NCBI RefSeq assembly: GCF_900104055.1
Contig: NZ_FNJQ01000022.1
Span: 1-62,815, forward strand
Origin: Pseudoselenomonas ruminantium
Lineage (GTDB): Bacteria; Bacillota; Negativicutes; Selenomonadales; Selenomonadaceae
Reading direction: 5' to 3'
Length of the DNA stretch: 62,815 bases
The position numbers and the translations under genes are program-made. This document shows, in pieces, positions 26,016-34,885 of the stretch; positions within the stretch are counted from its first letter, which is position 1; each line of letters starts with the position of its first letter. A model generated the notes under the pieces. It had not been told where the DNA came from and did no database searches. It saw only the letters and a program-made list of their open reading frames with translations.

Positions 26016-26888
26016 TCACAAGCCCTCCTTGCGTCCCGTAAGTTCCACAAAAACATCCTCCAGGTTCGTGGGGCGGATCAATATGCCGCCAGCCGCTTCC
26101 TGCTCAGCCGCAAATTCAGCAGCCTCTTTCTTATGGGCGAAAAACTGATAGGCCCGACCCTGTTCCTCATCCCATTCCACGGTAAATTTCCCGAGCTTCT
26201 CCTTGAGACTTTCCGGCGTATCCAAAGCCGTCAATTTTCCCTTGTCCAGGATTGCCACCCGCTGGCAGAGAGCTTCCGCCTCCTCAATATAATGCGTGGT
26301 CAGGAAAACCGTCACCTGCTCCCGCGAAAGCTGGCGGATGAGATCCCATATCTTACGGCGCACCTGCGGATCAAGGGCTACTGTCGGTTCATCCATAAAC
26401 AGGATCTTCGGCCGGTGAATCAAGGCCCGGGCCAGCAGCAGCCGGCGTTTCATACCACCGGACAGACGGCGGACGCCATCGTTTGCCACATCTTCCAAAT
26501 CCACATAGGCCAAGAGTTCAGCAATCCGTTCCTGCCGCTCCTTTGCCCCCATATGATGCAGACGCGCATGCAGTTCCAGATTCTCCCGCACCGTCAGGTC
26601 CTGATCGAAATTGACATGCTGCGGCACCACGCCAATCAGCTTCTTGATGTCCTGCGCCTTCTCCAACACATCCTGCCCGCCATAAAAGATGCATCCTGCA
26701 GTCGGCGCCAGCTGCAAGGTCAGCATGCGGATGGTCGTGGTCTTGCCGGCACCATTCGGCCCCAGCAGCCCAAAGACTTCCCCCTGTCCTACCCGGAATG
26801 AAATCCCATCCACAGCCGTCTTTTCCCCCTGCGTCCCAGCCTTGGTACGATGGGGGAATTTTTTAGTCAAGTTCTCTATTACAATCAT
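26016..26888 (-). CDS. ABC-2 type transporter ATP-binding protein
   Basis: A 290-residue ATPase of the DrrA/CcmA-like group. Walker A is GPNGAGKTT, the Q-loop PQHVNF, the signature RLSGGMKRRL and Walker B ILFMDEPTVALD. The C-terminal 60 residues form the short regulatory tail usual in ABC-2 exporters. The start at 26888 has AAGGA seven bases upstream; an ATG five codons earlier lacks spacing. It is the first gene of the four-gene operon, behind a good promoter. Confidence 0.88.
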   Translation of the reverse strand: MIVIENLTKKFPHRTKAGTQGEKTAVDGISFRVGQGEVFGLLGPNGAGKTTTIRMLTLQLAPTAGCIFYGGQDVLEKAQDIKKLIGVVPQHVNFDQDLTVRENLELHARLHHMGAKERQERIAELLAYVDLEDVANDGVRRLSGGMKRRLLLARALIHRPKILFMDEPTVALDPQVRRKIWDLIRQLSREQVTVFLTTHYIEEAEALCQRVAILDKGKLTALDTPESLKEKLGKFTVEWDEEQGRAYQFFAHKKEAAEFAAEQEAAGGILIRPTNLEDVFVELTGRKEGL

Positions 26889-26913
26889 ATACCTGTCCTT
26901 CATCTAAAATTCG

Positions 26914-26942
26914 CTATAATCCTATTCTAGCAAATGTGTCAA
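26914..26942 (-). promoter_or_regulatory. Promoter of the double ABC transporter operon
   Basis: TTGACA (26937-26942), 17 bp, TTATAG (26914-26919) on the minus strand, 26 bp before the ATPase start. No Zur-like palindrome is obvious at it. Confidence 0.7.
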
Positions 26943-27031
26943 TCCCCCTGAATACAAGCGCAGCCAAGCGGCAAGATCTTACCGGTTGGCTGTCTACAGA
27001 TCCTATTTCAGGAAACCACGCTGCCTGCCGT

Positions 27032-28360
27032 TCACTTCAGCTCATAAAAACTGCCTGCCTTCATGAACCTGGGCGCAACCACCAAGGCTCCATCTTTGCC
27101 CATATAGCCCCACTTCCCGTCAATGCAGACCGGCAGCAGGCCTTCTGCCATAACACCGGCATCCGTAACCGCAGCAGGCAGTTCCCTCACCAGCTGACCG
27201 GCTTTATCGATGAGTCGCCAGCCGGCTTCCGTGCGAACCGCTGACACGCCGTTGCCGAAGAGGCGCATGGCTAGATATTGGGGACGGATCGTATTCATGC
27301 CATCCATACTCACCGCTCCCCACTTCTTATCCTTGCGTACCAACGCCATCCCATCCGTAAAAGGCAGTACTTCATCGTAACTGGTCGATACGATTTCCTT
27401 TCCCTGTCGGTTGATAAAGCCGCGCTTTTCATTGCTCTTCAATAAATCCTTGGGCGGCAGGCCAATCCCTCCCAAGGCAATGCTCGTTCCATAAGCCAGC
27501 GAGCGCCATACATTCACTTTTTTCTTTACTTCATGGATTTCTGCCACACCATTCTGAAACGGGCCGATATAGCGCGAATCACGCGGAATCAGCAAATTCC
27601 CCCTCTTATCGATATAGCCCTTTCCCTGCGAGGACTGTACGGCAGCCAGCCCTTCCGAATAACCTGAGAAAACTTCACGATATTGCGGCTTTATCCGGAT
27701 GATGCCCTGCTCATCGACAAACCCCCATTTGCCCTGCTGTTTTATGGCAGCCAGCCCATTGGAAAAGTTTTTGGCCCCATCAAATTGGCAGCTTATAACA
27801 ATTTTGCCACTGGCTGCGGCATAGCCCCACTTGTCCTGCTGTTTTATGACAGCCAGCCCATCTTCGCTGAATTCGCCGATATACTCAAATTCCTCCGCAC
27901 TGACAGGCGTACCATCCCTGTGCACAAACTTCCAGACGGTCCCCTGGCGCACACCAAAGCAATCATTGTCCTTGGTAACCGCCGTTATCTCATCATAGAT
28001 GACAGGCAGGAGCAATTTCCCCTCGCTGCTGTATGCGCCCCAATGAGCTTCATTATTTTCCACGAGATAAGTTTTGCCATGGCTGGGGATAAGGATATTC
28101 AAGTACTCCACAGGCACGATGACCTGCCCATCCTGCCCCAGGACGCCGCAAAGATCTCCCTTCTTCAGTATCAACGCACCATTCGTCCACGGCACGATCT
28201 TGTCATAACTCAGCGGTATGCGGAAATTTCCCTGCGTATCAATCACGCCGCACAAATTGCTTTCCTGCACCACAGCCAAAGATGCCGCCTGCAGGTTATT
28301 TGCACCCAACAAGATCATACTCATGGATAACAGCGGCAAAACTTTTTTCCAGATTTTCAT
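27032..28360 (-). CDS. Secreted WG-repeat protein
   Basis: A 442-residue protein with a signal peptide (MKIWKKVLPLLSMSMILLG, probable cleavage near residue 25). Many tandem WG repeats cover nearly the whole length, with recurring units such as KWGYAAASGKIVI, KWGFVDEQGIIRI and KWGYMGKDGALVV. WG repeats form beta structures, and their function is poorly known. The first 33 residues of the longer frame to 28459 are rejected: GGAGG lies eight bases before the ATG at 28360, which begins the signal peptide. It is monocistronic, and its neighbours give no clue. Confidence 0.85.
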   Translation of the reverse strand: MKIWKKVLPLLSMSMILLGANNLQAASLAVVQESNLCGVIDTQGNFRIPLSYDKIVPWTNGALILKKGDLCGVLGQDGQVIVPVEYLNILIPSHGKTYLVENNEAHWGAYSSEGKLLLPVIYDEITAVTKDNDCFGVRQGTVWKFVHRDGTPVSAEEFEYIGEFSEDGLAVIKQQDKWGYAAASGKIVISCQFDGAKNFSNGLAAIKQQGKWGFVDEQGIIRIKPQYREVFSGYSEGLAAVQSSQGKGYIDKRGNLLIPRDSRYIGPFQNGVAEIHEVKKKVNVWRSLAYGTSIALGGIGLPPKDLLKSNEKRGFINRQGKEIVSTSYDEVLPFTDGMALVRKDKKWGAVSMDGMNTIRPQYLAMRLFGNGVSAVRTEAGWRLIDKAGQLVRELPAAVTDAGVMAEGLLPVCIDGKWGYMGKDGALVVAPRFMKAGSFYELK

Positions 28361-28525
28361 TCTTCCGACCTCCACTCCCTGCCACATAGCCTGTTGCTTT
28401 TTTATTCTACAATGGTTCCCGCATTCCCTTCCAGCATCCTTGCCGCATATATCTGCCAAATAGCATTATAATTTTCCCCGGAGCATGGTATGATAATAGC
28501 AAGCAAACGATCAGGAGGTAATCCC

Positions 28526-29035
28526 ATGTCTACTTCAATTTCTTACTGCACCGGTTTCCGTCCCAACATCGATGAAAGCTGCACCCATCTTATCCTTGGC
28601 TCCATGCCCAGCGTAGCTTCCCTGGATGCCCAGCAGTATTACGCCCATCCCCAGAACCGCTTCTGGCCGCTGATGGCCCGCATCCTGGAACAATCCGCAG
28701 CCCCGACAGCATATGAGGAACGCCTGTCCATGCTGCTGCGCCATCATATCGCCCTTTGGGATTCCATCGCAGCCTGCGAACGCCCGGGCAGCCTTGATGC
28801 CGATATCAAAAACGAGCAGGGCAATGATTTCACTGCCCTGCTCGCACAATACCCCCGTATCCATACCATCTGCTTCAACGGCGGCAAATCCTTCCAATGC
28901 TTCAAAAAGTATAACAAGGAACTCCTAAGCCGCCAGGACATCCATTTCTACAAACTCCCCTCCACCAGCCCAGCCAACGCCCGCTGGAAGATGGAAATGC
29001 TGGAAGAAGCATGGAAAGTCCCTTTTAAATATTAA
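28526..29035 (+). CDS. DNA-deoxyinosine glycosylase (uracil-DNA glycosylase superfamily, family 6)
   Basis: It removes deaminated adenine (hypoxanthine) from DNA. The 169-residue single-domain protein has the family motif LILGSMPSVASL at about 22-33, the YYAHPQNRFWPLM segment, and a C-terminal LPSTSPANARW that corresponds to the UDG substrate loop. The start at 28526 follows GGAGG. The convergent desulfoferrodoxin gene overlaps its end by 4 bp. The family is assigned by motif resemblance. Confidence 0.85.
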   Translation: MSTSISYCTGFRPNIDESCTHLILGSMPSVASLDAQQYYAHPQNRFWPLMARILEQSAAPTAYEERLSMLLRHHIALWDSIAACERPGSLDADIKNEQGNDFTALLAQYPRIHTICFNGGKSFQCFKKYNKELLSRQDIHFYKLPSTSPANARWKMEMLEEAWKVPFKY

Positions 29036-29418
29036 ATATCAGCTTTCCACAGACCATGAAGATTGCAGTACTCAAACACCGTCACCGGCGCATCTCCATC
29101 CGCAATCTTGAACACCGCTTCTGGTTTGTCCTCCGGCGTCAAATGGCGCATCTGACCGCCATTTTTCGTCTGGACATGAATCCACTCAATCAGATGCTCC
29201 GGTGTCATGGGATGCGCTACGGAGCCTACGCTAACCTTCAGCACACCCGCAGCCTGGTCAAACTCCACAACCGGCACATGCTTCTCCTGTGCCGCATCCG
29301 TGGTGTTGGCCGTCAGTTCCGTCATCGGCTGACCGCAGCATACCATCTGCCCCTGGCCTTCATGAATCAGGCCCACGAGATTTCCACAAATACTGCAACG
29401 ATAGAATTTGCCTGCCAT
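29032..29418 (-). CDS. dfx: Desulfoferrodoxin (superoxide reductase, two iron centres)
   Basis: It reduces superoxide to peroxide without releasing oxygen, a hallmark of anaerobes. It has 128 residues. The N-terminal centre I uses Cys8, Cys11, Cys27 and Cys28 as a rubredoxin-like site. The catalytic centre II has ligands His47 (EKHVPV), His69 (AHPM), His75, Cys118 and His121 (CNLHGLW). All are present, so it should be active. The length fits the class with both centres. GGAAAAGG precedes the ATG. Confidence 0.96.
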   Translation of the reverse strand: MAGKFYRCSICGNLVGLIHEGQGQMVCCGQPMTELTANTTDAAQEKHVPVVEFDQAAGVLKVSVGSVAHPMTPEHLIEWIHVQTKNGGQMRHLTPEDKPEAVFKIADGDAPVTVFEYCNLHGLWKADI

Positions 29419-29503
29419 ACCTTTTCCTCCTCATATAATACACAATAAAACTATCTGCTATATCATTCTAGCTGCGCAACACTAAATCCTGCTCAAGTCA
29501 AGT

Positions 29504-30007
29504 TTACTCAAAAAAACCTTCATGTCTGAGCAGCCATTCCTTTCGCTGCAAACCGCCCGTATATCCGGTAAGGCTGCCGTCCTTCCCAATAACTCTATGG
29601 CAGGGAACGATGATGGCTATCGGATTATGTCCTAATGCGCCGCCCACAGCCTGCGCAGACATCTTGGGCACACCCCTTTTTTGGGCTATCTTGGCCGCAA
29701 TTCCTCCGTATGTTGTCGTTTGACCATAAGGAACGGTACGCAATATGTCCCAAACAGTTTTGCGGAAAGTCGAACCCTGCAAGGATATTTGCGGCGTAAA
29801 ATCCGGCTTCTTCCCCGCAAAATACAAATCCAGCCAACGGCAGGTATCTGCAAAAACCGGTAAACAAAAAGAAACGTTCTGCCTATCGGTTATATCTCTG
29901 CCATAAGAATCCATAAAATCCAATTCAGTCAAAGCCTTGCCATCACTAACCATAAGCAACACGCCCAAGGGCGAATCATAATGATAATGGTATTTCAATT
30001 CTCCCAT
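29504..30007 (-). CDS. ogt: Methylated-DNA--[protein]-cysteine S-methyltransferase
   Basis: It removes methyl groups from O6-methylguanine by suicide transfer to its own cysteine. It has 167 residues. The acceptor is Cys136 in the motif IIVPCHRVIG, followed by GYTGGLQRKEWLL. The helix-turn-helix DNA-binding part is upstream (about 85-125). The start at 30007 has AAAGGA nine bases ahead; an ATG two codons earlier is too close to it. Together with the glycosylase nearby it makes a small DNA-repair neighbourhood, though not an operon. Confidence 0.94.
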   Translation of the reverse strand: MGELKYHYHYDSPLGVLLMVSDGKALTELDFMDSYGRDITDRQNVSFCLPVFADTCRWLDLYFAGKKPDFTPQISLQGSTFRKTVWDILRTVPYGQTTTYGGIAAKIAQKRGVPKMSAQAVGGALGHNPIAIIVPCHRVIGKDGSLTGYTGGLQRKEWLLRHEGFFE

Positions 30008-30134
30008 CTGCATCAATCCTTTCTCAATTAAACTTTCGTCATTTAAACAGGCAAATCCTGCCATGATAGCAGGAATACAGCCTGACAAAATTGAATTACA
30101 TTACGAGTAAATAACGTCAGGAGGATGATTTCTT

Positions 30135-30710
30135 ATGCGCCAACTATTAATATCTATTATACTTGCTTCCAGCCTTCTCGTCCCCACCATTGCCAATGCC
30201 AGCTTCGGCACAGGCATCGGCATTACCTTCCCAGCCTCACGCTCCGCCACAAGAACCATCAGCAATACCTATGCCGCCCTGCAGTTCGAACAGATCACCG
30301 AGGAACTGACGTTGCAGGAACGCCATGGACGGCTGCTTATGGAACTGAAGGTCAGCAACAACGGCGATGTGCCCTACACCATCAGCCACCGCAATGGGCA
30401 GGTCTATGACTTCCTCATCACGGATAAAAACGGCAAAAAAATATGGCAATGGTCAGACGACATGGCCTTCACGCAGGCATTATGCACCACCACCATTGCC
30501 CCACATAGCTTTGAAGTCTACAAAGCCGAACTGGATAGCAAAGATTATCGCAAAATAAAAGACGATGCCATAATCGCCACCGCCTATATATTAGATACCC
30601 CCTGCAAACTCTCCGCTAAGCTTCCCACCACCATCGCCAGCAATAGCACCCCCGTGCTTATCCACGGTGGCGTGATTTTAGGAAACCGAGCAATTGCTGA
30701 AGATCATTGA
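30135..30710 (+). CDS. Secreted BsuPI-domain (intracellular proteinase inhibitor-like) protein
   Basis: A 191-residue protein with a clear signal peptide (residues 1-22, cleaved near ANA). The remainder matches the BsuPI layout: MELKVSNNGDVPYTISHRNG, then QVYDFLITDKNGKKIWQWS, then IAPHSFEVYKAEL. BsuPI was first described as a protease inhibitor but is widespread in exported proteins of unknown role. AGGAGG lies upstream of the ATG at a slightly long distance. It is probably monocistronic, followed by a hairpin with a T-rich tail. Confidence 0.75.
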   Translation: MRQLLISIILASSLLVPTIANASFGTGIGITFPASRSATRTISNTYAALQFEQITEELTLQERHGRLLMELKVSNNGDVPYTISHRNGQVYDFLITDKNGKKIWQWSDDMAFTQALCTTTIAPHSFEVYKAELDSKDYRKIKDDAIIATAYILDTPCKLSAKLPTTIASNSTPVLIHGGVILGNRAIAEDH

Positions 30711-30850
30711 ACTTCTCCCACTTTAATAAAGTTTGAGCTACCTCAGAAGTTACACAGCTCTCAAACCTCAAAATTTTGAGCAACCAGCCAGCGTGCCAGG
30801 TCGTGAACTTCTTAGATGCTATATCTCACATAAATCTCTATCGATAATCC

Positions 30851-30888
30851 GCCGCTTTTCCAGCGGCATTTATTTCCTTTTCTTTTTC
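30851..30888 (+). terminator. Probable terminator of the BsuPI-domain gene
   Basis: A short GCCGC/GCGGC hairpin (30851-30867) followed by a T-rich stretch, 140 bp after the stop. The bases between 30711 and 30850 show no gene. Confidence 0.5.
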
Positions 30889-30892
30889 ACAG

Positions 30893-30920
30893 CAAAAAGT
30901 CTCAGTCACTTGACTGAGAC
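30893..30920 (-). terminator. Terminator of the MNT/HEPN pair
   Basis: A perfect 9-bp stem GTCTCAGTC/GACTGAGAC (30899-30920) with a four-base loop, followed on the minus strand by TTTTT. It lies just after the remnant C-terminus of the HEPN gene. Confidence 0.8.
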
Positions 30921-30927
30921 TCAATTA

Positions 30928-31178
30928 TTACGATATGCAACTATCTGCCCACTTTACAAACGCATCAGCCATTTCAATTGCTTTTTCAGCATGCCCCCCT
31001 GACTGCCATATAGAACAATCAACGATTTTACCGCTTTCTCTGCCGCCTGTTGGCAATGGTAGCAGATAATCGACAACGGCTTCGGATAATATGTGTTAAA
31101 GAGGTGCTTTGCTACTCCCAAATCATCTTCCGCATAACGTAACCACACTTTAGCATCATCCATATTCTCATGCGGCAT
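30928..31178 (-). pseudogene. HEPN-domain protein with an internal deletion and frameshift
   Basis: The first 62 codons encode a clean HEPN N-terminus (DDAKVWLRYAEDDLGVAKHL, then SIICYHCQQAAEKAVKSL). After GSQGGM at the GGGGGG run near 30995 the frame continues only 12 codons to a stop at 30954. Shifting frame there gives AEKAIEMADAFVKWADSC to a stop at 30928, which looks like the normal last helix of the same family. About 40-50 middle residues are missing compared with the usual 125-130. The intact partner is the nucleotidyltransferase gene upstream, overlapping by 11 bp. The product is probably non-functional or altered. Confidence 0.7.
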
Positions 31179-31482
31179 AAAGCAAGACTCCCTTATTCAT
31201 TACCTCGTTCTCAATTCCCAGCTTCATCTTACGTCCTTCAAAGCTGCTTTCCGTACCGATAATAATATCCACAGCCAGACTTCTGACATGACGTATGGAT
31301 TTATAGGCTTCGACTGTTAAGTCAACGAGGTTTGCAGTGCCGTCTGCTACTATGATGTAGAAGTCGAAGTCACTATCCTCTGTCTCATTTCCTTCAGCAA
31401 ATGAGCCGAACAGATATATTTTCTTGGGAGATAAGCTATTTACAAGCTGATTTTTTATAAGTTCAATTTCGTTTGTCAGCAT
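31168..31482 (-). CDS. MNT-type nucleotidyltransferase (partner of HEPN)
   Basis: A minimal nucleotidyltransferase of 104 residues. The motif GSFAEGNETEDSDFDFY (about residues 25-41) carries the metal-binding acids of the pol-beta fold, and VDIIIG supplies the third. In HEPN/MNT pairs the MNT protein acts as antitoxin, in known cases by AMPylating the HEPN RNase. Here the motif is intact while the HEPN partner is broken. The start at 31482 is chosen for the nearby AGGTG; a longer frame to 31515 adds 11 residues. Confidence 0.8.
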   Translation of the reverse strand: MLTNEIELIKNQLVNSLSPKKIYLFGSFAEGNETEDSDFDFYIIVADGTANLVDLTVEAYKSIRHVRSLAVDIIIGTESSFEGRKMKLGIENEVMNKGVLLYAA

Positions 31483-31566
31483 AATACACACCTCACCCGT
31501 CAGCCTTCCCCTCAAGTGTAAGGCTTTTTCTTTATTCTATCTTGATTCTACCATATTTACTCACGT

Positions 31567-31595
31567 AAAAAAAGCCCTGGCCATCCGGCCAGGAC
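31567..31595 (-). terminator. Terminator after rplQ (end of the alpha operon)
   Basis: A 9-bp G/C-rich stem GTCCTGGCC/GGCCAGGGC with one G-U pair, loop GGAT, followed by seven T on the minus strand. It closes the ribosomal superoperon. Confidence 0.9.
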
Positions 31596-31617
31596 TTTTG
31601 CTTGCTGTAATATTGAA

Positions 31618-31956
31618 TTACACCAGCTCGATGATAACCATCGGAGCTGCGTCGCCGCGGCGTACGCCGAGCTTCAGGATGCGGGTGTAACCGCCCTGAC
31701 GGTCTGCGTATTTTGCTGCGATTTCGTCGAACAGCTTTCTTACTACATCTTCATCAGCAAGGGATGCGATTGCCTTGCGGCGGGCGCTCAGGTCACCGCG
31801 CTTTGCCAGCGTGATGAGCTGCTCTGCGAACTTGCGGAGCTCTTTGGCCTTTGCTTCCGTCGTTTCAATGCGTCCATATCTGAAGAAGGAAGTAAGAATG
31901 CTAGTGAACAGCGCCTTACGGGCTGCGGAGTTACGTCCTAATTTTCTGTAGCTCAT
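31618..31956 (-). CDS. rplQ: Ribosomal protein L17
   Basis: Large-subunit protein near the polypeptide exit. It has 112 residues and starts [17 protein letters not shown], the family signature. It ends the alpha operon 14 bp after rpoA, as usual. In many Firmicutes ECF-transporter ATPases follow L17; here a terminator and the MNT gene follow instead. Confidence 0.97.
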   Translation of the reverse strand: MSYRKLGRNSAARKALFTSILTSFFRYGRIETTEAKAKELRKFAEQLITLAKRGDLSARRKAIASLADEDVVRKLFDEIAAKYADRQGGYTRILKLGVRRGDAAPMVIIELV

Positions 31957-31970
31957 TTATTTCCCTCTCT

Positions 31971-32930
31971 TCAATCGTTGTTTACTCTCAGTGCTAAACC
32001 GAGTTCCTCGAGCTTCTTCTTGACTTCTTCAAGAGATTTGCGGCCGAGGTTGCGGACCTTCATCATGTCATCTTCCGTCTTTTCAGCAAGGTCAGCGACC
32101 GTGTTGATGTTAGCACGCTTCAGACAGTTGAAGGAACGTACCGAAAGGTCGAGGTCTTCAATGGTCATTTCGAGGACCTTGGAAGTATCATCCTCTACCT
32201 CTTCGGGGAAGGTTGCTTCTTCCTCTTCGATTTCTTCCGGCAGACCGTCCATGCTCTGGAACAGCTTCAGGTGCATCACGAGGATACCGGCTGCTTTGCT
32301 GACAGCTTCTTCCGGACGCAGGGAACCATCGGTCCATACTTCGAGAATCAGCTTGTCATAGTCGGTCTCGTTACCTACACGCGTGTCCTGCACGGTGTAG
32401 TTTACACGCTGTACCGGGGAGAAAATCGAGTCAATGGGAATTACTCCAATCGTGTCATCCGGCTTTTTATTGCGTTCTGCCGGAATGTAGCCACGGCCAC
32501 GGGCAACCGTCATCTCAATCTTGAGTTTGCCGGTTGCGTCAACCGTTGCAATGTGGAGGTCCGGATTGAGGATCTCAATGTCGGCATCACAGATGATGTC
32601 GGCAGCCGTAACTTCCTTTTCGCCTTCCACGTCAATGCGGATCACCTTGGGCTCGCTCCCTGCCATCTTGAGGCAGAGCTGCTTCAGGTTCAGAACGATG
32701 TTGGTCACGTCATCCCGGACACCCGGAATGGTGGAGAACTCATGGAGAACTCCATCAATGCGAATGGAGGTAATTGCAGAACCTTCCAGGGAAGACAGAA
32801 GCATACGGCGCAGGCTGTTGCCGAAAGTCGTACCGTAACCACGTTCAAGGGGTTCGCAGACGAACTTGCCGTAACGGTTGTCTTCACTGATTTCCACAAT
32901 TTCAATTTTCGGTTTCTCGATGTCTATCAT
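31971..32930 (-). CDS. rpoA: RNA polymerase alpha subunit
   Basis: It scaffolds RNA polymerase assembly and contacts UP elements and activators. It has 319 residues. The N-terminal dimerisation domain contains [19 protein letters not shown], an acidic linker [13 protein letters not shown] lies near 235, and the C-terminal DNA-binding domain has [13 protein letters not shown] and [12 protein letters not shown]. It lies between rpsD and rplQ. It is the only core polymerase subunit gene in the window. Confidence 0.98.
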   Translation of the reverse strand: MIDIEKPKIEIVEISEDNRYGKFVCEPLERGYGTTFGNSLRRMLLSSLEGSAITSIRIDGVLHEFSTIPGVRDDVTNIVLNLKQLCLKMAGSEPKVIRIDVEGEKEVTAADIICDADIEILNPDLHIATVDATGKLKIEMTVARGRGYIPAERNKKPDDTIGVIPIDSIFSPVQRVNYTVQDTRVGNETDYDKLILEVWTDGSLRPEEAVSKAAGILVMHLKLFQSMDGLPEEIEEEEATFPEEVEDDTSKVLEMTIEDLDLSVRSFNCLKRANINTVADLAEKTEDDMMKVRNLGRKSLEEVKKKLEELGLALRVNND

Positions 32931-32988
32931 CTGAAATGAACCTCCTCAATAACTAATCGAACACTATGCACACAGGCACAAATATTCA

Positions 32989-33582
32989 TTATTTGGAGTA
33001 CAACTCGACGATAGCCTGCTCGTTAACAGGAACATCGATTTCTTCACGGTTCGGGAAACGCGTTACCGTACCCGTGAGGTTAGCCTGGTCAGCCTGGAGC
33101 CATGCCGGAGCGGACAGGGCATTGCTGCTTTCCTTCAGTTCTTTGAAGAAAGCATTGGACTGGCTCTTTTCGCTAACTGCGATGACATCGTTAGCGGAAA
33201 CCAGAGCGGACGGAATGTCCACACGATGACCGTTAACGGTGAAGTGACCGTGACGAACGAGCTGGCGAGCCTGACGACGCGTATTAGCGAGGCCAAGACG
33301 GAAAACAACGTTGTCCAGACGGCGCTCAAGAAGACCCAGGAGGTTTTCACCCGTTACACCCTGCATCTTCTTAGCTTTATCGTAGTATCCACGGAACTGC
33401 TTTTCCAGTACGCCGTAGATGAACTTTGCTTTCTGCTTTTCCTTCAGCTGCATGCCGTATTCGGAAACCTTGCGGTTCGTGCGGCGCGGCTGACGTTTGG
33501 ATTCTTTGGAACGACCGATAACAGCCGGTTCAATGCCGAGGGCACGGCATCTTTTCAGGGCTGGTACTCTATCAATTGCCAT
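32989..33582 (-). CDS. rpsD: Ribosomal protein S4
   Basis: Primary 16S-binding protein that starts small-subunit assembly and often represses its own operon. It has 197 residues with an S4 RNA-binding domain ([20 protein letters not shown]). The N-terminus has only one Cys (KRCRALG), so it is the zinc-free form. AGGAGG precedes the ATG. It lies between rpsK and rpoA. Confidence 0.97.
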   Translation of the reverse strand: MAIDRVPALKRCRALGIEPAVIGRSKESKRQPRRTNRKVSEYGMQLKEKQKAKFIYGVLEKQFRGYYDKAKKMQGVTGENLLGLLERRLDNVVFRLGLANTRRQARQLVRHGHFTVNGHRVDIPSALVSANDVIAVSEKSQSNAFFKELKESSNALSAPAWLQADQANLTGTVTRFPNREEIDVPVNEQAIVELYSK

Positions 33583-33602
33583 ACTATCTATTGCACCTCC
33601 TA

Positions 33603-33995
33603 TTAAACTCTTCTACGCTTCGGCGGACGGCATCCGTTGTGCGGAATCGGAGTAACATCTTTGATCATGTTTACTTCGAGGCCAGTTGCCTGCAGGGAAC
33701 GGATTGCGGCTTCACGGCCGGCACCAGGACCCTTAACGTATACTTCGACCTGCTTGAGGCCATGTTCCATAGCTGCCTTTGCAGCCGTTTCAGCTGCCAT
33801 CTGTGCAGCGAACGGCGTGCTCTTACGGGAGCCGCGGAAACCAAGGCCGCCTGCGCTGGCCCAGGAAAGTGCATTACCGCTCTTATCGGTAAGCGTTACA
33901 ATCGTATTGTTAAACGTAGAACTGATATGGGCTACGCCATATTCGACGTTCTTACGAACTTTTTTCTTCGTGCGGACTGCTTTCTTAACTGCCAC
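33603..33995 (-). CDS. rpsK: Ribosomal protein S11
   Basis: Platform protein of the 30S subunit contacting the mRNA exit region. It has 130 residues with typical [13 protein letters not shown] and [19 protein letters not shown]. The start is GTG after GGAGGG. It lies 14 bp after rpsM. Confidence 0.97.
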   Translation of the reverse strand: MAVKKAVRTKKKVRKNVEYGVAHISSTFNNTIVTLTDKSGNALSWASAGGLGFRGSRKSTPFAAQMAAETAAKAAMEHGLKQVEVYVKGPGAGREAAIRSLQATGLEVNMIKDVTPIPHNGCRPPKRRRV

Positions 33996-34009
33996 CAGTT
34001 AACCCTCCT

Positions 34010-34378
34010 TTATTTCTTCTTGCCTGCTACGGCCTTTTTCGGGCCTTTACGGGTACGGGCGTTGTTCTTGGTGTTCTGACCACGAACGGGCAGACCAAGA
34101 CGGTGGCGACGACCACGGTAGCAGCCGATATCAACGAGTCTCTTGATGTTCATCTGGCGCTCACGGCGAAGGTCACCTTCAACCAGAACGTTCTTATCGA
34201 TGGCATCACGAAGTTTTACAACTTCATCCTCCGTGAGATCACGAGTACGGGTATCCGGATTGATACCAGTCTCCTTCAGCAGGTCCTTGGAAGTCTTCAG
34301 ACCAATACCGAAGATGTACGTCAAAGCAATTTCAATTCTCTTGTCACGGGGTAAATCTACACCGGCAATACGTGCCAT
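34010..34378 (-). CDS. rpsM: Ribosomal protein S13
   Basis: Head protein of the 30S subunit that bridges to 50S and contacts P-site tRNA. It has 122 residues and starts [14 protein letters not shown]; the basic tail [16 protein letters not shown] is normal. It is preceded by rpmJ in the infA-rpmJ-rpsM-rpsK-rpsD-rpoA-rplQ run. Confidence 0.97.
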   Translation of the reverse strand: MARIAGVDLPRDKRIEIALTYIFGIGLKTSKDLLKETGINPDTRTRDLTEDEVVKLRDAIDKNVLVEGDLRRERQMNIKRLVDIGCYRGRRHRLGLPVRGQNTKNNARTRKGPKKAVAGKKK

Positions 34379-34404
34379 TAATAAAGCACCTCCTTATTTC
34401 TTAA

Positions 34405-34518
34405 TTAACCTTGTCTCTGTTTATGCTTGGGATTTTCGCAGATGACCATTACACGGCCTTTGCGCTTAATGACTTTGCATTTTTCACAAATCCGCTTTAC
34501 TGACGGTTTTACCTTCAT
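34405..34518 (-). CDS. rpmJ: Ribosomal protein L36 (zinc form)
   Basis: The smallest large-subunit protein, 37 residues: [15 protein letters not shown] at the start and a basic end PKHKQRQG. The zinc ligands CEKC, a third Cys in VICEN and a His in PKH are all present, so this is the zinc-binding form. It lies between infA and rpsM. A ribosome binding site (GGGGG) is about ten bases upstream. Confidence 0.96.
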   Translation of the reverse strand: MKVKPSVKRICEKCKVIKRKGRVMVICENPKHKQRQG

Positions 34519-34561
34519 TTTTGTTGTGCCCCCTTTTCCTTATTGTCAGTCTCATTTTGCT

Positions 34562-34570
34562 AGTATAGCA
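34562..34570 (-). promoter_or_regulatory. Possible internal extended -10 promoter before rpmJ
   Basis: TGC-TATACT on the minus strand forms an extended -10 element 44 bp before rpmJ in the 148-bp infA-rpmJ gap. No convincing -35 is present. Confidence 0.4.
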
Positions 34571-34666
34571 TGTTTGCCTTCCCTTGCCTAGTGGCAAAAT
34601 GAAATTTTTATAAAAAATTTTAAATGATAACAAACACAGCAAACTATAAGCAAAAGCGGAGATGAC

Positions 34667-34885
34667 TTACTTGAATCGGTAGGTTATACGGCCACGCGTT
34701 AAGTCATACGGCGTGAGTTCGATAGTGACTTTGTCTCCCGGAAGGATACGGATGAAGTTCATGCGGATCTTGCCGGATACATGCGCCAGTACAACATGAC
34801 CATTCTCTAGCTCAACCTGGAACATTGCGTTTGGCAGTGCTTCCAGGACTTTGCCTTCTACTTCAATAACATCTTGTTTCGACAT
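34667..34885 (-). CDS. infA: Translation initiation factor IF-1
   Basis: It binds the 30S A site during initiation. It has 72 residues in one S1/OB domain, with [20 protein letters not shown] and [26 protein letters not shown] precedes the ATG. Its usual upstream neighbours in Firmicutes (map and a KOW-domain gene) are absent; a folded leader of about 190 bp separates it from adk. Confidence 0.97.
   Translation of the reverse strand: MSKQDVIEVEGKVLEALPNAMFQVELENGHVVLAHVSGKIRMNFIRILPGDKVTIELTPYDLTRGRITYRFK

Noticed and set aside
30733-31002. 89-codon plus-strand frame after the BsuPI gene
   Set aside because: No ribosome binding site; it runs through two hairpin terminators and into the remnant HEPN gene on the other strand. 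It looks like chance.
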